DNA of 46,299 nucleotides. Origin: Symploca sp. SIO2E9 (GTDB lineage Bacteria; Cyanobacteriota; Cyanobacteriia; Cyanobacteriales; Coleofasciculaceae). The first letter of the stretch is position 1, and every line of letters starts with the position of its first letter. Below, piece after piece: positions 36,931 through 46,265 of this stretch. The notes beneath the pieces were generated by a model that made no database searches, was not told the DNA's origin, and saw only the letters and a program-made list of their open reading frames with translations. Position numbers and translations under genes: made by a program. Location: contig JAAHGS010000045.1 of NCBI GenBank assembly GCA_010692645.1, forward strand, positions 1 through 46,299, written 5' to 3'.

Positions 36931-37201
36931 CCTGCATTATTCACCAATTGCCCAAGCCCTGATTGTGAGGACATCTCAAAAAACAGACTGTTTTTGATCA
37001 GATCGCTAGATGAACTTCGTGGCAAGGCTTTTGGGAATTTTACGAAATCCTCATCAATAATGCAAGTTACGCCATCTTGCATATGGTCAGAGTCTCCAAA
37101 TATATATAAGGGCAGCATAAGGATTCTATCTAACCTTAGATATCAGGTGGTGAACACATCGAGAACAATATCAGGGTGTTCGTGAAGCTGAGTTTGGTTA
37201 A

Positions 37202-38629
37202 ATGGCGATGTCAGCCCTGTCACAATACTGGATTCTAGTCACTATTGATGGTTTCGGTAAGTGCCGAACCTCTGAAGTTGAAGAGGCGAAAGTCTTTTTT
37301 TATCAGCAATTCCCTGCACTAGCTAATCAAGGGCAAGAGAATTTGCCACATAGAGATATCCAACGCCAGCTAGTACAGTTGCTCCAGTCAAAGGCAATAG
37401 TCTCTTTACAAGAGGATGACTGTTGGCGGATGACTAAGTGTTGTTTGCGCTGTTTTATTTCTAATCAGATGAAACAAGTATGCCTAGAATTAGAACGAAA
37501 GTTTGGAGATAAACATGACTTTAAAGGTGTTGACTTGTTACCGATGGTACTCGATCGCACCCGCAGTTTGCGAATTAATGCTACTGATGGCGTTGAGAAA
37601 GTCCCCGACTCTCTGACAACTAGGATTTTACATACTTTTGACCCTAATAAAAGTAATTTGTCCACTTGGACAACGAGAATGGTTAAAAGTGATAAGGAGG
37701 TGCGGCGCTTTTTATTGGAACATGGTATTGAGCAAGTTACTGATTGGTCAATTCTTAATCGCGTTACCTCTGGAGGTTTGGAGCGAATTTTGTCGGAGTT
37801 TTATCAGCGGACATCGGTAGAAATTGAGCAAGCTGTACAGTTGCTTGATAGCTATCATCAAGTTTATCGTGCCCAAATTCTGAAGCAGCGTCGCCAGCAA
37901 GGTAAAGCTGGAGTCAGGAGTAAGTATCCACCACCTAGTGATGAGCAATTGCGCCAAATTGCTAAGCGGTTATCAGTTAATAGTGAGCAAGAAGTTCTTC
38001 AACGGTTGCAAGAGCTAGCGAAGTTATTACGAGAATATCGTATTTATAAAAGAGGTGGAGTTGTTCCTATAGACTATCTAGATGGGTTGGGTACTCGGGT
38101 TAGGGAAGAAGCGATTAGCAGTGTAAACATAACAGAAGACAAAGATGAGCTGACAGAGGCATTGGGGAATTATCTATATCCTTGTTTGCTACAGGCAGTG
38201 GAGCAGGTAATAATTAATCGCGTTAACTATCTGCAAAACAAAAACCCTCAGAAGGCAGAAAATTTCCTTAAAGCTCTCCATCTGTTTCACTGTCAAGGTG
38301 TTGCTATGGCGGAAATTGCAACTCAATTAAGTTTCAATGCTCAGTATCAAGTAACCCGACTGCTGGAACTCAAAACTTTTCGCGCTGATATCAGACAGAA
38401 AACATTATTACACTTACGCGATCGCATTTTTGAGCTAGTTCAGAAATACCGCAATCCAGATAGCATCCTTGACTTAGAGCAAAAAGTGACGGCATTTCTT
38501 GAACCGCAAATTGACAAGGTGATTCAGGAGGCGAAGAAAGAAGCTAGCACTAGCAAAAACCGAGTCATGAACAGTCAATTGTCTCAAACGGTTTGCCAAT
38601 ATCTCGATACTAGGAGAAAAGACAAATGA
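37202..38629 (+). CDS. Sigma-like/helical regulatory protein (cassette B)
   Basis: The 475-residue protein is soluble, helical and basic. A central segment (ILHTFDPNKSNLSTWTTRM, then KEVRRFLLEHGIEQVTDWSILN) recalls sigma region 2, where a chain of residues grown from F-P-x-x-SNLSTW occurs in small cyanobacterial sigma-like proteins. A later part (FHCQGVAMAEIATQLSFN) resembles a region-4 helix-turn-helix. It is more than twice the size of the sigma factor of cassette A and has extra N- and C-terminal helices. It occupies the same position before a DUF1822 gene, and its stop overlaps that gene's start (ATGA). The function is inferred mostly from this parallel. Confidence 0.6.
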   Translation: MAMSALSQYWILVTIDGFGKCRTSEVEEAKVFFYQQFPALANQGQENLPHRDIQRQLVQLLQSKAIVSLQEDDCWRMTKCCLRCFISNQMKQVCLELERKFGDKHDFKGVDLLPMVLDRTRSLRINATDGVEKVPDSLTTRILHTFDPNKSNLSTWTTRMVKSDKEVRRFLLEHGIEQVTDWSILNRVTSGGLERILSEFYQRTSVEIEQAVQLLDSYHQVYRAQILKQRRQQGKAGVRSKYPPPSDEQLRQIAKRLSVNSEQEVLQRLQELAKLLREYRIYKRGGVVPIDYLDGLGTRVREEAISSVNITEDKDELTEALGNYLYPCLLQAVEQVIINRVNYLQNKNPQKAENFLKALHLFHCQGVAMAEIATQLSFNAQYQVTRLLELKTFRADIRQKTLLHLRDRIFELVQKYRNPDSILDLEQKVTAFLEPQIDKVIQEAKKEASTSKNRVMNSQLSQTVCQYLDTRRKDK

Positions 38630-39942
38630 CTAATTATATAATTGATGATTTGCTTGAATTTGAAGGTCTTTCTGAGGTAATTACCTTAGAATCGGAGCAT
38701 AATGACCAAGCCTTAGAACTTAGTAGTACAGCTAGAAATGAATCGCGCCAATGGCAGATATATCTCCAGGCTTTAGGGCTGATTATTTTTCAGGAATGGC
38801 TCAGAAAGCGAGAGCCAGAAATCTCTCTAAATCGAGAAGCCTGTTCAGTTTTACAGCCTCACTATGCCAATGTCATTGATGCCGTCTGTAATTTGCAAGT
38901 GGGAGAATTTAAGTTTTGTCTAATTCCTACTATCTGCTTTACGGATGAAGAGGTAATTGTCCCCAGAGCGGTAATTGATTTACCAGAATTTGCAGCCCAT
39001 TTTTATGTGGTCATTGGCATTGAAGAAGATTTAGACATTGCCGCAATTCGTGGATTTCTGCGTTATGACCAGCTATTTAATTTACACTCAGAATTACAAG
39101 CAGACAGGGATTGGAATTATCCGTTACCAATGGCTTGGTTTAATCGAGAGCCAGATGAACTGTTGCTTTATTTGCGATGTTTAGAACCACCAGCAATTCC
39201 CTTACCTGAAATCCCCAGTAATCGCCAAGCTACTCTCTCTCAGGTGCAAACTGAACTGGTGAGTTTGTTACCACAGCTGCGCAACCAGCCCTTATGGAAA
39301 GTCTTGAGTTGGGAGCAAGGAGCAGCGGTGCTTACTAGTCCAGATTTACTCCAATGGCTTTATCAGCTTCCTTCTGGAAATATAGCAACACTTACTACCC
39401 ATTTATCAGACTTATTAAAACTTCTGACTCAACAGGCAGTGGATGCCAGCCTCTGGTTACAAAATCAGATAGAGGAAGTAGTTCAGGACATGTCTTGGAA
39501 AGTATTGCCAGCACCATCGCCAATGCGAGACAGTGAGCAATCCCATGCTGAGGAATTAGAGGATATTCTCAAGGAAATCTCGGCTAGCAGCGGTATGGAA
39601 ATTCCTTCATCAGTTGGTCGCGCTTATCAAGATTTGAGCTTAGATGAAACTAAGCTCAGGCTTTATGCGCTTACTTGGTCTTTGGATGGCGATAGAGAAT
39701 GGTCTTTACTGCTGATTTTAGGAGCTAGCCCTAATAGTTTACTACCCTACGGGGTCAAATTGCGCGTTAGTGACCAGAAGGAAGTTTTATGGGAGGAGGA
39801 GTTGCAAGCTGATAGTAATGATGCCTATCTCTACACTCAGATTGAGGGTACTTATGAGGAGAAGTTTTTAGCTACGATTACTGCTGCTAATAGAGAAACG
39901 CAGACGTTGTGTTTGTTTGAGTTTAGTCGAGAGCAGCAATGA
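38626..39942 (+). CDS. DUF1822 family protein (cassette B)
   Basis: The 438-residue protein has DUF1822-type blocks such as RQWQIYLQALGLIIFQEWL, VPRAVIDLPEFAAHFYVVIGI and AAIRGFLRYDQL. It is about 100 residues longer than the cassette A member, with an additional C-terminal domain (ETKLRLYALTWSLDGDREWSL, a beta-rich pattern given by its key residues). The start overlaps the stop of the sigma-like gene, so the two proteins are translationally coupled and probably made in fixed ratio. That supports a physical complex, such as factor and inhibitor. Confidence 0.78.
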   Translation: MTNYIIDDLLEFEGLSEVITLESEHNDQALELSSTARNESRQWQIYLQALGLIIFQEWLRKREPEISLNREACSVLQPHYANVIDAVCNLQVGEFKFCLIPTICFTDEEVIVPRAVIDLPEFAAHFYVVIGIEEDLDIAAIRGFLRYDQLFNLHSELQADRDWNYPLPMAWFNREPDELLLYLRCLEPPAIPLPEIPSNRQATLSQVQTELVSLLPQLRNQPLWKVLSWEQGAAVLTSPDLLQWLYQLPSGNIATLTTHLSDLLKLLTQQAVDASLWLQNQIEEVVQDMSWKVLPAPSPMRDSEQSHAEELEDILKEISASSGMEIPSSVGRAYQDLSLDETKLRLYALTWSLDGDREWSLLLILGASPNSLLPYGVKLRVSDQKEVLWEEELQADSNDAYLYTQIEGTYEEKFLATITAANRETQTLCLFEFSREQQ

Positions 39943-39982
39943 TAACTGTTTTCATTGTGGTTAAATACAGCAATCTCAATAA

Positions 39983-40150
39983 TTTGTAGGTTGGGTTGAA
40001 CGTAGTGAAACCCAACTTGTTTCCAGAATATAGCTTGGGTTTCGTTACCTCAACCCAACCTACAAACTCGTTTTGAGGCAGAAGGCAGAAGGGAGGAGGC
40101 AGGAGTTATTTGAGGCAGGAGGCAGAAGGCAGGAGGGAGGAGGCAGGAGT
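39983..40150. repeat. Hairpin repeat plus purine-rich tandem repeats
   Basis: TTTGTAGGTTGGGTTGA at 39983-39999 pairs with TCAACCCAACCTACAAA at 40050-40066, and the inner GAAACCCAA/TTGGGTTTC also pairs, so 84 bases form a long hairpin of a type often dispersed in cyanobacteria. From about 40074 to 40150 two roughly 35-40-base units made of GAGGCAG/AAGGCAG/GGAGGAGGCAGGAGTTA follow. Both lie in the gap between DUF1822 and CHAT-CHASE2 of cassette B. Confidence 0.75.
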
Positions 40151-40182
40151 TAAATGTATTCGATTAAATCCCAAACTGCTAT

Positions 40183-42648
40183 ATGAATAGGAAAACTGTT
40201 TTTCAGCTTAGGGTTAAGCAATTCACTGAAGTTTGTGAATTTGAGTTGTCTTGGGGTTTAGGGCAAATAATCTCTGCTCAACTTAATTATCCCAACTCGG
40301 TGATGATTCTATATAAAGAGTGGCAGACAGCCTATCTCAGTTACTACAGACAGCAGCGGGGAAGGGTCAAAAACAGTGGCAGGGTTCCCGAACCTTCTAA
40401 AGACTGGCGTACAATCTTAGTTAAGGCAGAAGCACAGTTTTTAGATAAATTCCATTATTGGCTACTGAGTCCTGAGTTAGCTGAGATTCGAGGTCAAATT
40501 GCCAGTAGCACTACAGAATCAGGGAATTACTGGGTTGATGTATTCTTGACTTGCACGCCTTTAGAGTTGGCGCGGTTGCCGTGGGAAACTTGGAAAATTG
40601 GCACAGACTTGGGTGCAACAGGGAAAGTTCGTATTGCTCGTAAACCAGCTAATATTCGCTGTGAACCAGTCTATCCTATCCAAAGAAAAGCTAGAATTTT
40701 AGCAATTTTGGGAGATGATACGGGATTAGATTTTGAAGAAGATAAAATAGCAGTGCGATCGCTTTCTGCTGTGGCATCAGTGGAGTGTGTAGGTTGGAGG
40801 CAAGGGGAGGATGATGCTACAACTTTAAAGACTCGGATTTGTGAAGCGATCGCAGATCAAAGAGGCTGGGATGTATTATTTTTTGCTGGGCATAGTAATG
40901 AAACTGCTCTTACTGGTGGGCAATTGGGGATTGCACCAAAAGTCTCTCTGTTAATTAAGGAAATTGAGGAGCCTCTGAAACAGGCTAAATCTAAAGGGCT
41001 ACAGTTTGCTATCTTCAATTCTTGCAGTGGAATTAACATTGCCGAATCTTTGATTAACTTGGGGTTGTCTCAGGTGGTGGTGATGCGGGAGCCAATTCAC
41101 AATCGAGTCGCCCAGGATTTTCTCAAGCAATTGCTCAAAAGCTTGGCTGAATATAAGGATGTGCATGAGGCTTTGCTGGATGCTTGTGAGTTTCTTCAGC
41201 AACAGGAAAAATCTTTAACTAATCCCTCTGCATATTTGGTTCCGTCGCTATTTTGTCATCCAGAAGCCCAATTATTTCGGATTAAGCCCTTTGGCTTCAA
41301 GCAGCGCCTCAAACGCTGGATGCCTAGGAAGCGGGAAGCAAGGTGGTTAGGTTTTTTTCTGCTGCTTAGTCTCTTGCCGCCTGTGCAAGATTTATTGTTG
41401 GAACCACGCATTTTAGTTCAAAGCGTCTATCGTAGTGTTACTAATCAAATACCATCTAGAGGAGAGCACGAGAGTAGAGGAGTTCCAGCAGTAAGGCTAG
41501 TTCAGATTGATGCTACTTCACTTAAGGCTGATACCTACACTAGCAAGCAGATAAATCCAATTGATTATAATTATTTAGCTAAATTACTCAATCGGCTTTC
41601 ACAATTAAATGCCAAGGTTATTGGTATTGACTATATCTTAGATGACCCAAAACAAGACTATAGTCAGCTACAACAATCTGTTGGCGATGCTGTTGGTAAG
41701 GGCAGTTGGTTACTCTTTGGCTCTACGGCAGAGGGATATAGCCGAAGGGCAACAGTCAGTGAGGAGATTGCTCAACCTAACTGGAGTATGGAAGGTGAGA
41801 TTTCTTTTTCCCCTTGGTATATTGAACTGCCGCCAGCAGATATTAAAAGTTCTGAGCTTTTTCCTTTTGCTTACTTACTAGCGTTAATTCATACCCTCAA
41901 TCAGGAAACAGCTTCTGGTTTGCCGCCACCTGATTTGGAGAGTAGTACTAATTTGCAGCAATCTGTGATCGAATATCTCGGTGAGGGAAAGGAGGTTAAC
42001 CAGGCAGTTAGTTTCTTGTCTCAATTACGCCTTCACCCGATTACTAGCTATTCCCATCAGTTTATACAACAGTGGTTGCATCCGATTATTGATTTTTCCA
42101 TTCCTCCTAACCGAGTTTACGAAGGGATTTCTGCTTGTAAGTTACTGGGTTCTTGTCAAGGCAAAGGGACTATTCCGGAAAACTTCGAGCAAGAATTAGT
42201 TTTGATTGTACCTGGAGGATATCCGGAAGCTGGCCTAGAAGCAGAAGGTGAAGATAATTACGCTATTCCCCTGGCAGTTGCTTTTTGGCGCGGCAAAGAA
42301 GGTTGGGGTGAATTTTTGGCAGGAAAACGCACCTTCACTGGTGGTGAAACTCATGCTTACATGATTCACCATCTATTGACACAGCGTTTGGTGGTGCCTA
42401 TCCCTGATGTCTGGATGATTTTGTTAGCAGCTTTGTTGGGTAAAGGAGTCGCACTGGTATTCCTAGACAATCCCCGTCAGCAGAAGCAGTTGTTGATGTG
42501 GTTGGGGGGTGCAATAGCAGTTTATGGATGGATTGGATTGCAGGTTTATATCTCGGCAGAGGTATTGTTGCCTGTGGTTTTACCGTCAGTTGTCTTGTGG
42601 AATTATGTTCGCATTACTTATTACTTCAACAAGGAGAAAGTATCGTGA
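40183..42648 (+). CDS. CHAT protease-CHASE2 sensor membrane protein (cassette B)
   Basis: The 821-residue protein repeats the architecture of the cassette A protein. The CHAT domain covers about residues 20-370 with catalytic H237 (VLFFAGHSNE) and C281 (FAIFNSCSG). A hydrophobic segment near 388-405 leads into CHASE2 (VRLVQIDATSLKADT, AKVIGIDYILDDPKQDY, and near 670 ELVLIVPGGYPEAG). Three membrane spans lie near 745-815. The dyad is intact, so the protease should be active. Its stop codon overlaps the DUF928 start (GTGA), so the two are coupled. Confidence 0.9.
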   Translation: MNRKTVFQLRVKQFTEVCEFELSWGLGQIISAQLNYPNSVMILYKEWQTAYLSYYRQQRGRVKNSGRVPEPSKDWRTILVKAEAQFLDKFHYWLLSPELAEIRGQIASSTTESGNYWVDVFLTCTPLELARLPWETWKIGTDLGATGKVRIARKPANIRCEPVYPIQRKARILAILGDDTGLDFEEDKIAVRSLSAVASVECVGWRQGEDDATTLKTRICEAIADQRGWDVLFFAGHSNETALTGGQLGIAPKVSLLIKEIEEPLKQAKSKGLQFAIFNSCSGINIAESLINLGLSQVVVMREPIHNRVAQDFLKQLLKSLAEYKDVHEALLDACEFLQQQEKSLTNPSAYLVPSLFCHPEAQLFRIKPFGFKQRLKRWMPRKREARWLGFFLLLSLLPPVQDLLLEPRILVQSVYRSVTNQIPSRGEHESRGVPAVRLVQIDATSLKADTYTSKQINPIDYNYLAKLLNRLSQLNAKVIGIDYILDDPKQDYSQLQQSVGDAVGKGSWLLFGSTAEGYSRRATVSEEIAQPNWSMEGEISFSPWYIELPPADIKSSELFPFAYLLALIHTLNQETASGLPPPDLESSTNLQQSVIEYLGEGKEVNQAVSFLSQLRLHPITSYSHQFIQQWLHPIIDFSIPPNRVYEGISACKLLGSCQGKGTIPENFEQELVLIVPGGYPEAGLEAEGEDNYAIPLAVAFWRGKEGWGEFLAGKRTFTGGETHAYMIHHLLTQRLVVPIPDVWMILLAALLGKGVALVFLDNPRQQKQLLMWLGGAIAVYGWIGLQVYISAEVLLPVVLPSVVLWNYVRITYYFNKEKVS

Positions 42649-43397
42649 AAGTCAAAAGAATTGGTTCTGTGTTATTGATTACTGCTATAGGAATAGCCTC
42701 CTGTGTAGCTTTACCAATTCAGGCTGCAATTAGAGAGCAACACCGCCAGTTGGTAACAGAATTTAGAGATACATATCTGGCGCTGTCTTGGGGAGATATT
42801 TTGCGGAGTTTGCGACGCAAAAGGGGTAAAGGTGGTTCGCGAGGACCTGGGCAACCTCCCCTTTGTCTGATTGTTCCTGGTGATTTGAGTGATTTTGATG
42901 ACTCTGTTAACCAAGGAACTCTCAAAGTTTGGGATAATCGACCACTTTTCCTCTGGCAAGAAACTATCAAAGGTATTGAGGTACGCAAAAATCGCAGTTG
43001 GACTTTGATGTGGCGTCAGTCTTTAGAGGCAAATGCTCGCAGCATTATCTATGCTGGGAAGCCATTAGAGCGCGGTAAGAAATACTTTTGGCGGGAACCT
43101 GTCTCTAAGGATGAAGTCGCTAATAACGCCTATTTTGAAATCATGTCGGATGAGGAGTATGAGCTAATCAAGAAAGAACTAGAGGAGTTGGAACGTAGGC
43201 TCAGAGTATAAGGAGCTAGTGATGAGAAAATTGCCATAGAACGTATCCACTACTTTACTGAGCGTGACCTCTGGTCAGATGCATTACGGGAAATATATTC
43301 TAATCATAATTACTCTTCTGAGCTAATTGAGCAAATCCAAGCTCTTGATTTTTGTAAAGCGTCAGAAGATGAGCAAAGTGCTGCTTCGCCTCGATAG
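42645..43397 (+). pseudogene. DUF928 family protein with an in-frame stop
   Basis: The GTG at 42645 has AAGGAG 8 bases upstream and overlaps the previous stop. The product starts with a signal peptide (VKRIGSVLLITAIGIASCVA) and then shows DUF928 features: PPLCLIVPGDLSDFDD, RPLFLWQETIKGIEV, SLEANARSIIYAGKPL. A TAA at 43209-43211 ends it at 188 residues. Directly after the stop the same frame continues for 61 codons as coding-like sequence, ASDEKIAIERIHYFTERDLW then SDALREIYSNH, which is the normal DUF928 C-terminus. So one nonsense change has removed the last third of the chain's helical tail. A sequencing error or readthrough cannot be excluded. Confidence 0.8.
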
Positions 43398-43490
43398 GCA
43401 GTGTTTAGGTTTTTGCATAGGGTGTTCACCACGAAATATATGAGCTGATGAGGCAATCATATAGTCCCCTACTGTAGAAATTTTATCCCG

Positions 43491-46217
43491 ATGCGACTGA
43501 AAAGAATTACACTAATTGCGCTCACCTCTCTACTGACTACTGGCGTAGCGCCTTTACTCCCCACTTCGTCAGTTCCCTTCTTAGCTCAGCCATTGTTGGC
43601 TCAGACTTCAGTTGAGCCGAAAGCGGAAGCAGATAAACTCCTGCAGCAAGGAATTGAGCAGTATCGTACCAGTCAATTTCGAGAAGCACTCGAGTCTTGG
43701 CAACAAGCATTAGCTATCTATCGGGAAATCGGCGATAGACAGGGGGAAGCAAAATCCCTCGGTAACTTGGGAATTGCTTACTCTTCCCTCGGACAATACC
43801 AGCATGCGATCGCATTCCATCAGCAGTCCCTAGATATTTTTAGGGAAATCGGCGATATAGCAGGGCAAGCAAAATCCCTCAATAATTTGGGTAATGCTTA
43901 CGATTCCCTCGGACAATACCAGCATGCGATCGCATTCCATCAGCAGTCCCTAGATCTTTTTAAGGAAATCGGCGATATAGCAGGGGAAGCAAAATCCCTC
44001 GGTAATTTGGGTAATGTTTACTCTTTCCTCGGACAATACCAAAAGGCGATCGCATTCCATCAGCAGTCCCTAGATATTTTTAAGGAAATCGGCGATATAG
44101 CAGGGCAAGCCAAATCCCTCGGTAATTTGGGTAATACTTACGATTCCCTCCGACAATACCACCATGCGATCGCATTCCATGAGCAGTCTCTAGATATTGA
44201 TAAGGAAATCGGTGATATAGCAGGGCAAGCCAATTCCCTCGGTAATTTTGGAATTGCTTACTATCGCCTCGGACAATACCAAAAGGCGCTCACATTCCAT
44301 GAGCAGTCCCTAAATCTTGCTAAGGAAATCGGTGATCGAGCAGGGCAAGCAAATGCCCTCGGTAATTTGGGTAATGTTTACAATTCCCTCGGACAATACC
44401 AAAAGGCGCTCATATTCTATCAGCAGTCCCTAGATATTAAAAGGGAAATCGGCGATAGAGCAGGGCAAGCCAAATCCCTCAATAATTTGGGTAATGCTTA
44501 CGATTCCCTCGGACAATACCAAAAGGTGATCGCATTCTATCAGCAGTCCCTAGATCTTGCTAAGGAAATCGGCGATAGAGCAGGGCAAGCCAATTCCCTC
44601 ATGGGTTTGGGTAATGTTTACAATTCCCTCGGACAATACCACCATGCGATCGCATTCCATCAGCAGTCCCTAGATATTTTTAAGGAAATCGGCGATAGAG
44701 CAGGGCAAGCCAATTCCCTCAATAATTTTGGTAATGCTTACTCTAACCTCGGACAATACCACCATGCGATCGCATTCTATCAGCAGTCCCTAGATCTTGC
44801 TAAGGAAATCGGCAATAGAGCAGAGCAAGCAAATTCCCTCGGTAATTTGGGAATTGCTTACTCTAACCTCGGACAATACCAAAAAGCGATCGCATTCCAT
44901 CAGCAGTCCCTAGATATTGATGAGGAAATCGGCGATATAGAAGGCCAAGCAAATTCCCTCGGTAATTTGGGTAATGCTTACTATTCCCTCGGACAATACC
45001 AAAAGGCGATCACATTCTATCAGCAGTCCCTAGATATTTTTAAGGAAATCGGCTATCGAGCAGACCAAGTAAGTTCCCTCAATAATATAGGAGCAGCATA
45101 CAATGACCTAAGGCAGTATGCCGATGCTTCCACTACGCTATTAGATGCGATTGATATTTTCGAGTCTCTGCGCCCTTCTGAATTAGCTGATGCTAACAAA
45201 GTCTCCCTCTTTGACACCCAAGCTCGTACCTACCGCAATCTACAACAAGCCCTGGTTGCTCAAAATAAGACCAATCAAGCCCTAGAAATTGCCGAAAGAG
45301 CTAGAGCCAGAGCCTTTATCGAGTTATTAGCCTCACGTATATCAGATAACTCCAACAAAGTTCTACAAGACACCGTTAATCCCATCTCCACCGAACCTCC
45401 AACAATTGAGCAAATCCAGCAAATAGCACGACAACACCAAGCCACACTGGTTGAGTATTCAATTGTTTTTAATTCCCTCTACATCTGGGTAATTAAACCC
45501 ACAGGTGAAATCCCCTTCGAGCAAGTTGACCTAAAAGATAAATCCCTAGCAGACTTGGTTAAAACCACCCGTAACTCTATTGGTGTCAGGGCTCGTGGCA
45601 GCACAGAGGAGTCAGAGATAGAAGACGATAGCCAAGCTAATCGTTTACGGCAGCTCCATGATATCCTAATCCAACCTATTGCAAAGTTCCTACCCACCAA
45701 TCCAGAAGAACGTGTCATCTTCATTCCCCAAAGCTCTCTATTGCTAGCTCCTTTCCCTGCTCTGTTAGACGAAAACGATCAATATTTAATCGAAAAACAC
45801 ACAATTCAGACTGCACCCTCGATTCAAGTACTCGATTTAACCCATAAGCGTCGTCCACAAGTCCCCGCTAATGCATCTGAAGTCTTGGTGGTGGGTAATC
45901 CTACCATGCCCGAAATCGCAACCGACTTTGAGAAACCACTTGAGAAGTTAGACTCTCTACCAGGTTCAGAATGGGAAGCTAAAAATATTGCCCAAAGGTA
46001 TAATACCAAGCCTCTAATTGGTGCCCAAGCTACCAAGGCAGCGATTATGCAACAAATGCCCAAGGCGAGAATTATCCATCTAGCAACTCACGGCTTATTA
46101 GATCACTTCTTAGTTCACCAACAGATTACCAAGGGAAAGGAGGCTTGGCTCGAAGCATTAGAAGCTCCTGGTGCGATCGGTACGCCTCTAGTCGTTGATC
46201 ATACGGACAAATCTTGA
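43491..46217 (+). pseudogene. Secreted TPR-CHAT protein, C-terminus cut off by IS607
   Basis: A signal peptide (LKRITLIALTSLLTTGVAP, cleavage after about residue 38) precedes twelve or thirteen TPR units of exactly 40 residues, each like GQAKSLGNLGNAYDSLGQY followed by QKAIAFHQQSLDI. From about residue 690 a CHAT domain begins; IFIPQSSLLLAPFPALLDE and LPGSEWEAKNIAQRY are typical, and the catalytic His lies in HLATHG (863-868). The usual chain continues some 130 residues to the catalytic Cys in a SACDTG-type motif. Here it becomes GTPLVVDHTDKS after EAPGAI (about residue 895) and stops inside IS607 sequence. The protease dyad is incomplete, so the protein is probably inactive. Confidence 0.88.
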
Positions 46218-46265
46218 CAATTAATACATATTTAGCCATAGTATCGACATTATGGCTAAATATGT
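46214..46265 (+). promoter_or_regulatory. IS607 tnpA promoter with a 15-bp operator-like palindrome
   Basis: TTGACA at 46214-46219 is a perfect -35 box; TAGTAT at 46239-46244 is a possible -10 box with 19-base spacing. ACATATTTAGCCATA (46226-46240) is the exact reverse complement of TATGGCTAAATATGT (46251-46265). The palindrome spans the -10 region and the ATG at 46252, and transcription would begin at or near the ATG, giving a leaderless message. Confidence 0.6.

Larger units (their letters stand above)
36513..37201. other. Gap between cassettes A and B
   Basis: Nearly 700 bases hold no intact gene. They contain the palindrome at 36648-36683, an imperfect hairpin at about 36755-36802 (AGATAAT-ATTCCTAA with TTAGGAATTATCT), a transposase relic at 36814-36930, and an 8-bp palindrome AAAAACAG/CTGTTTTT at 36979-36995. 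The cassette B promoter must be in the last 200 bases; I cannot place it. Confidence 0.5.

Noticed and set aside
43720-45110. Possible CRISPR or satellite array
   Set aside because: The 120-bp periodicity is in frame and encodes 40-residue TPR units.
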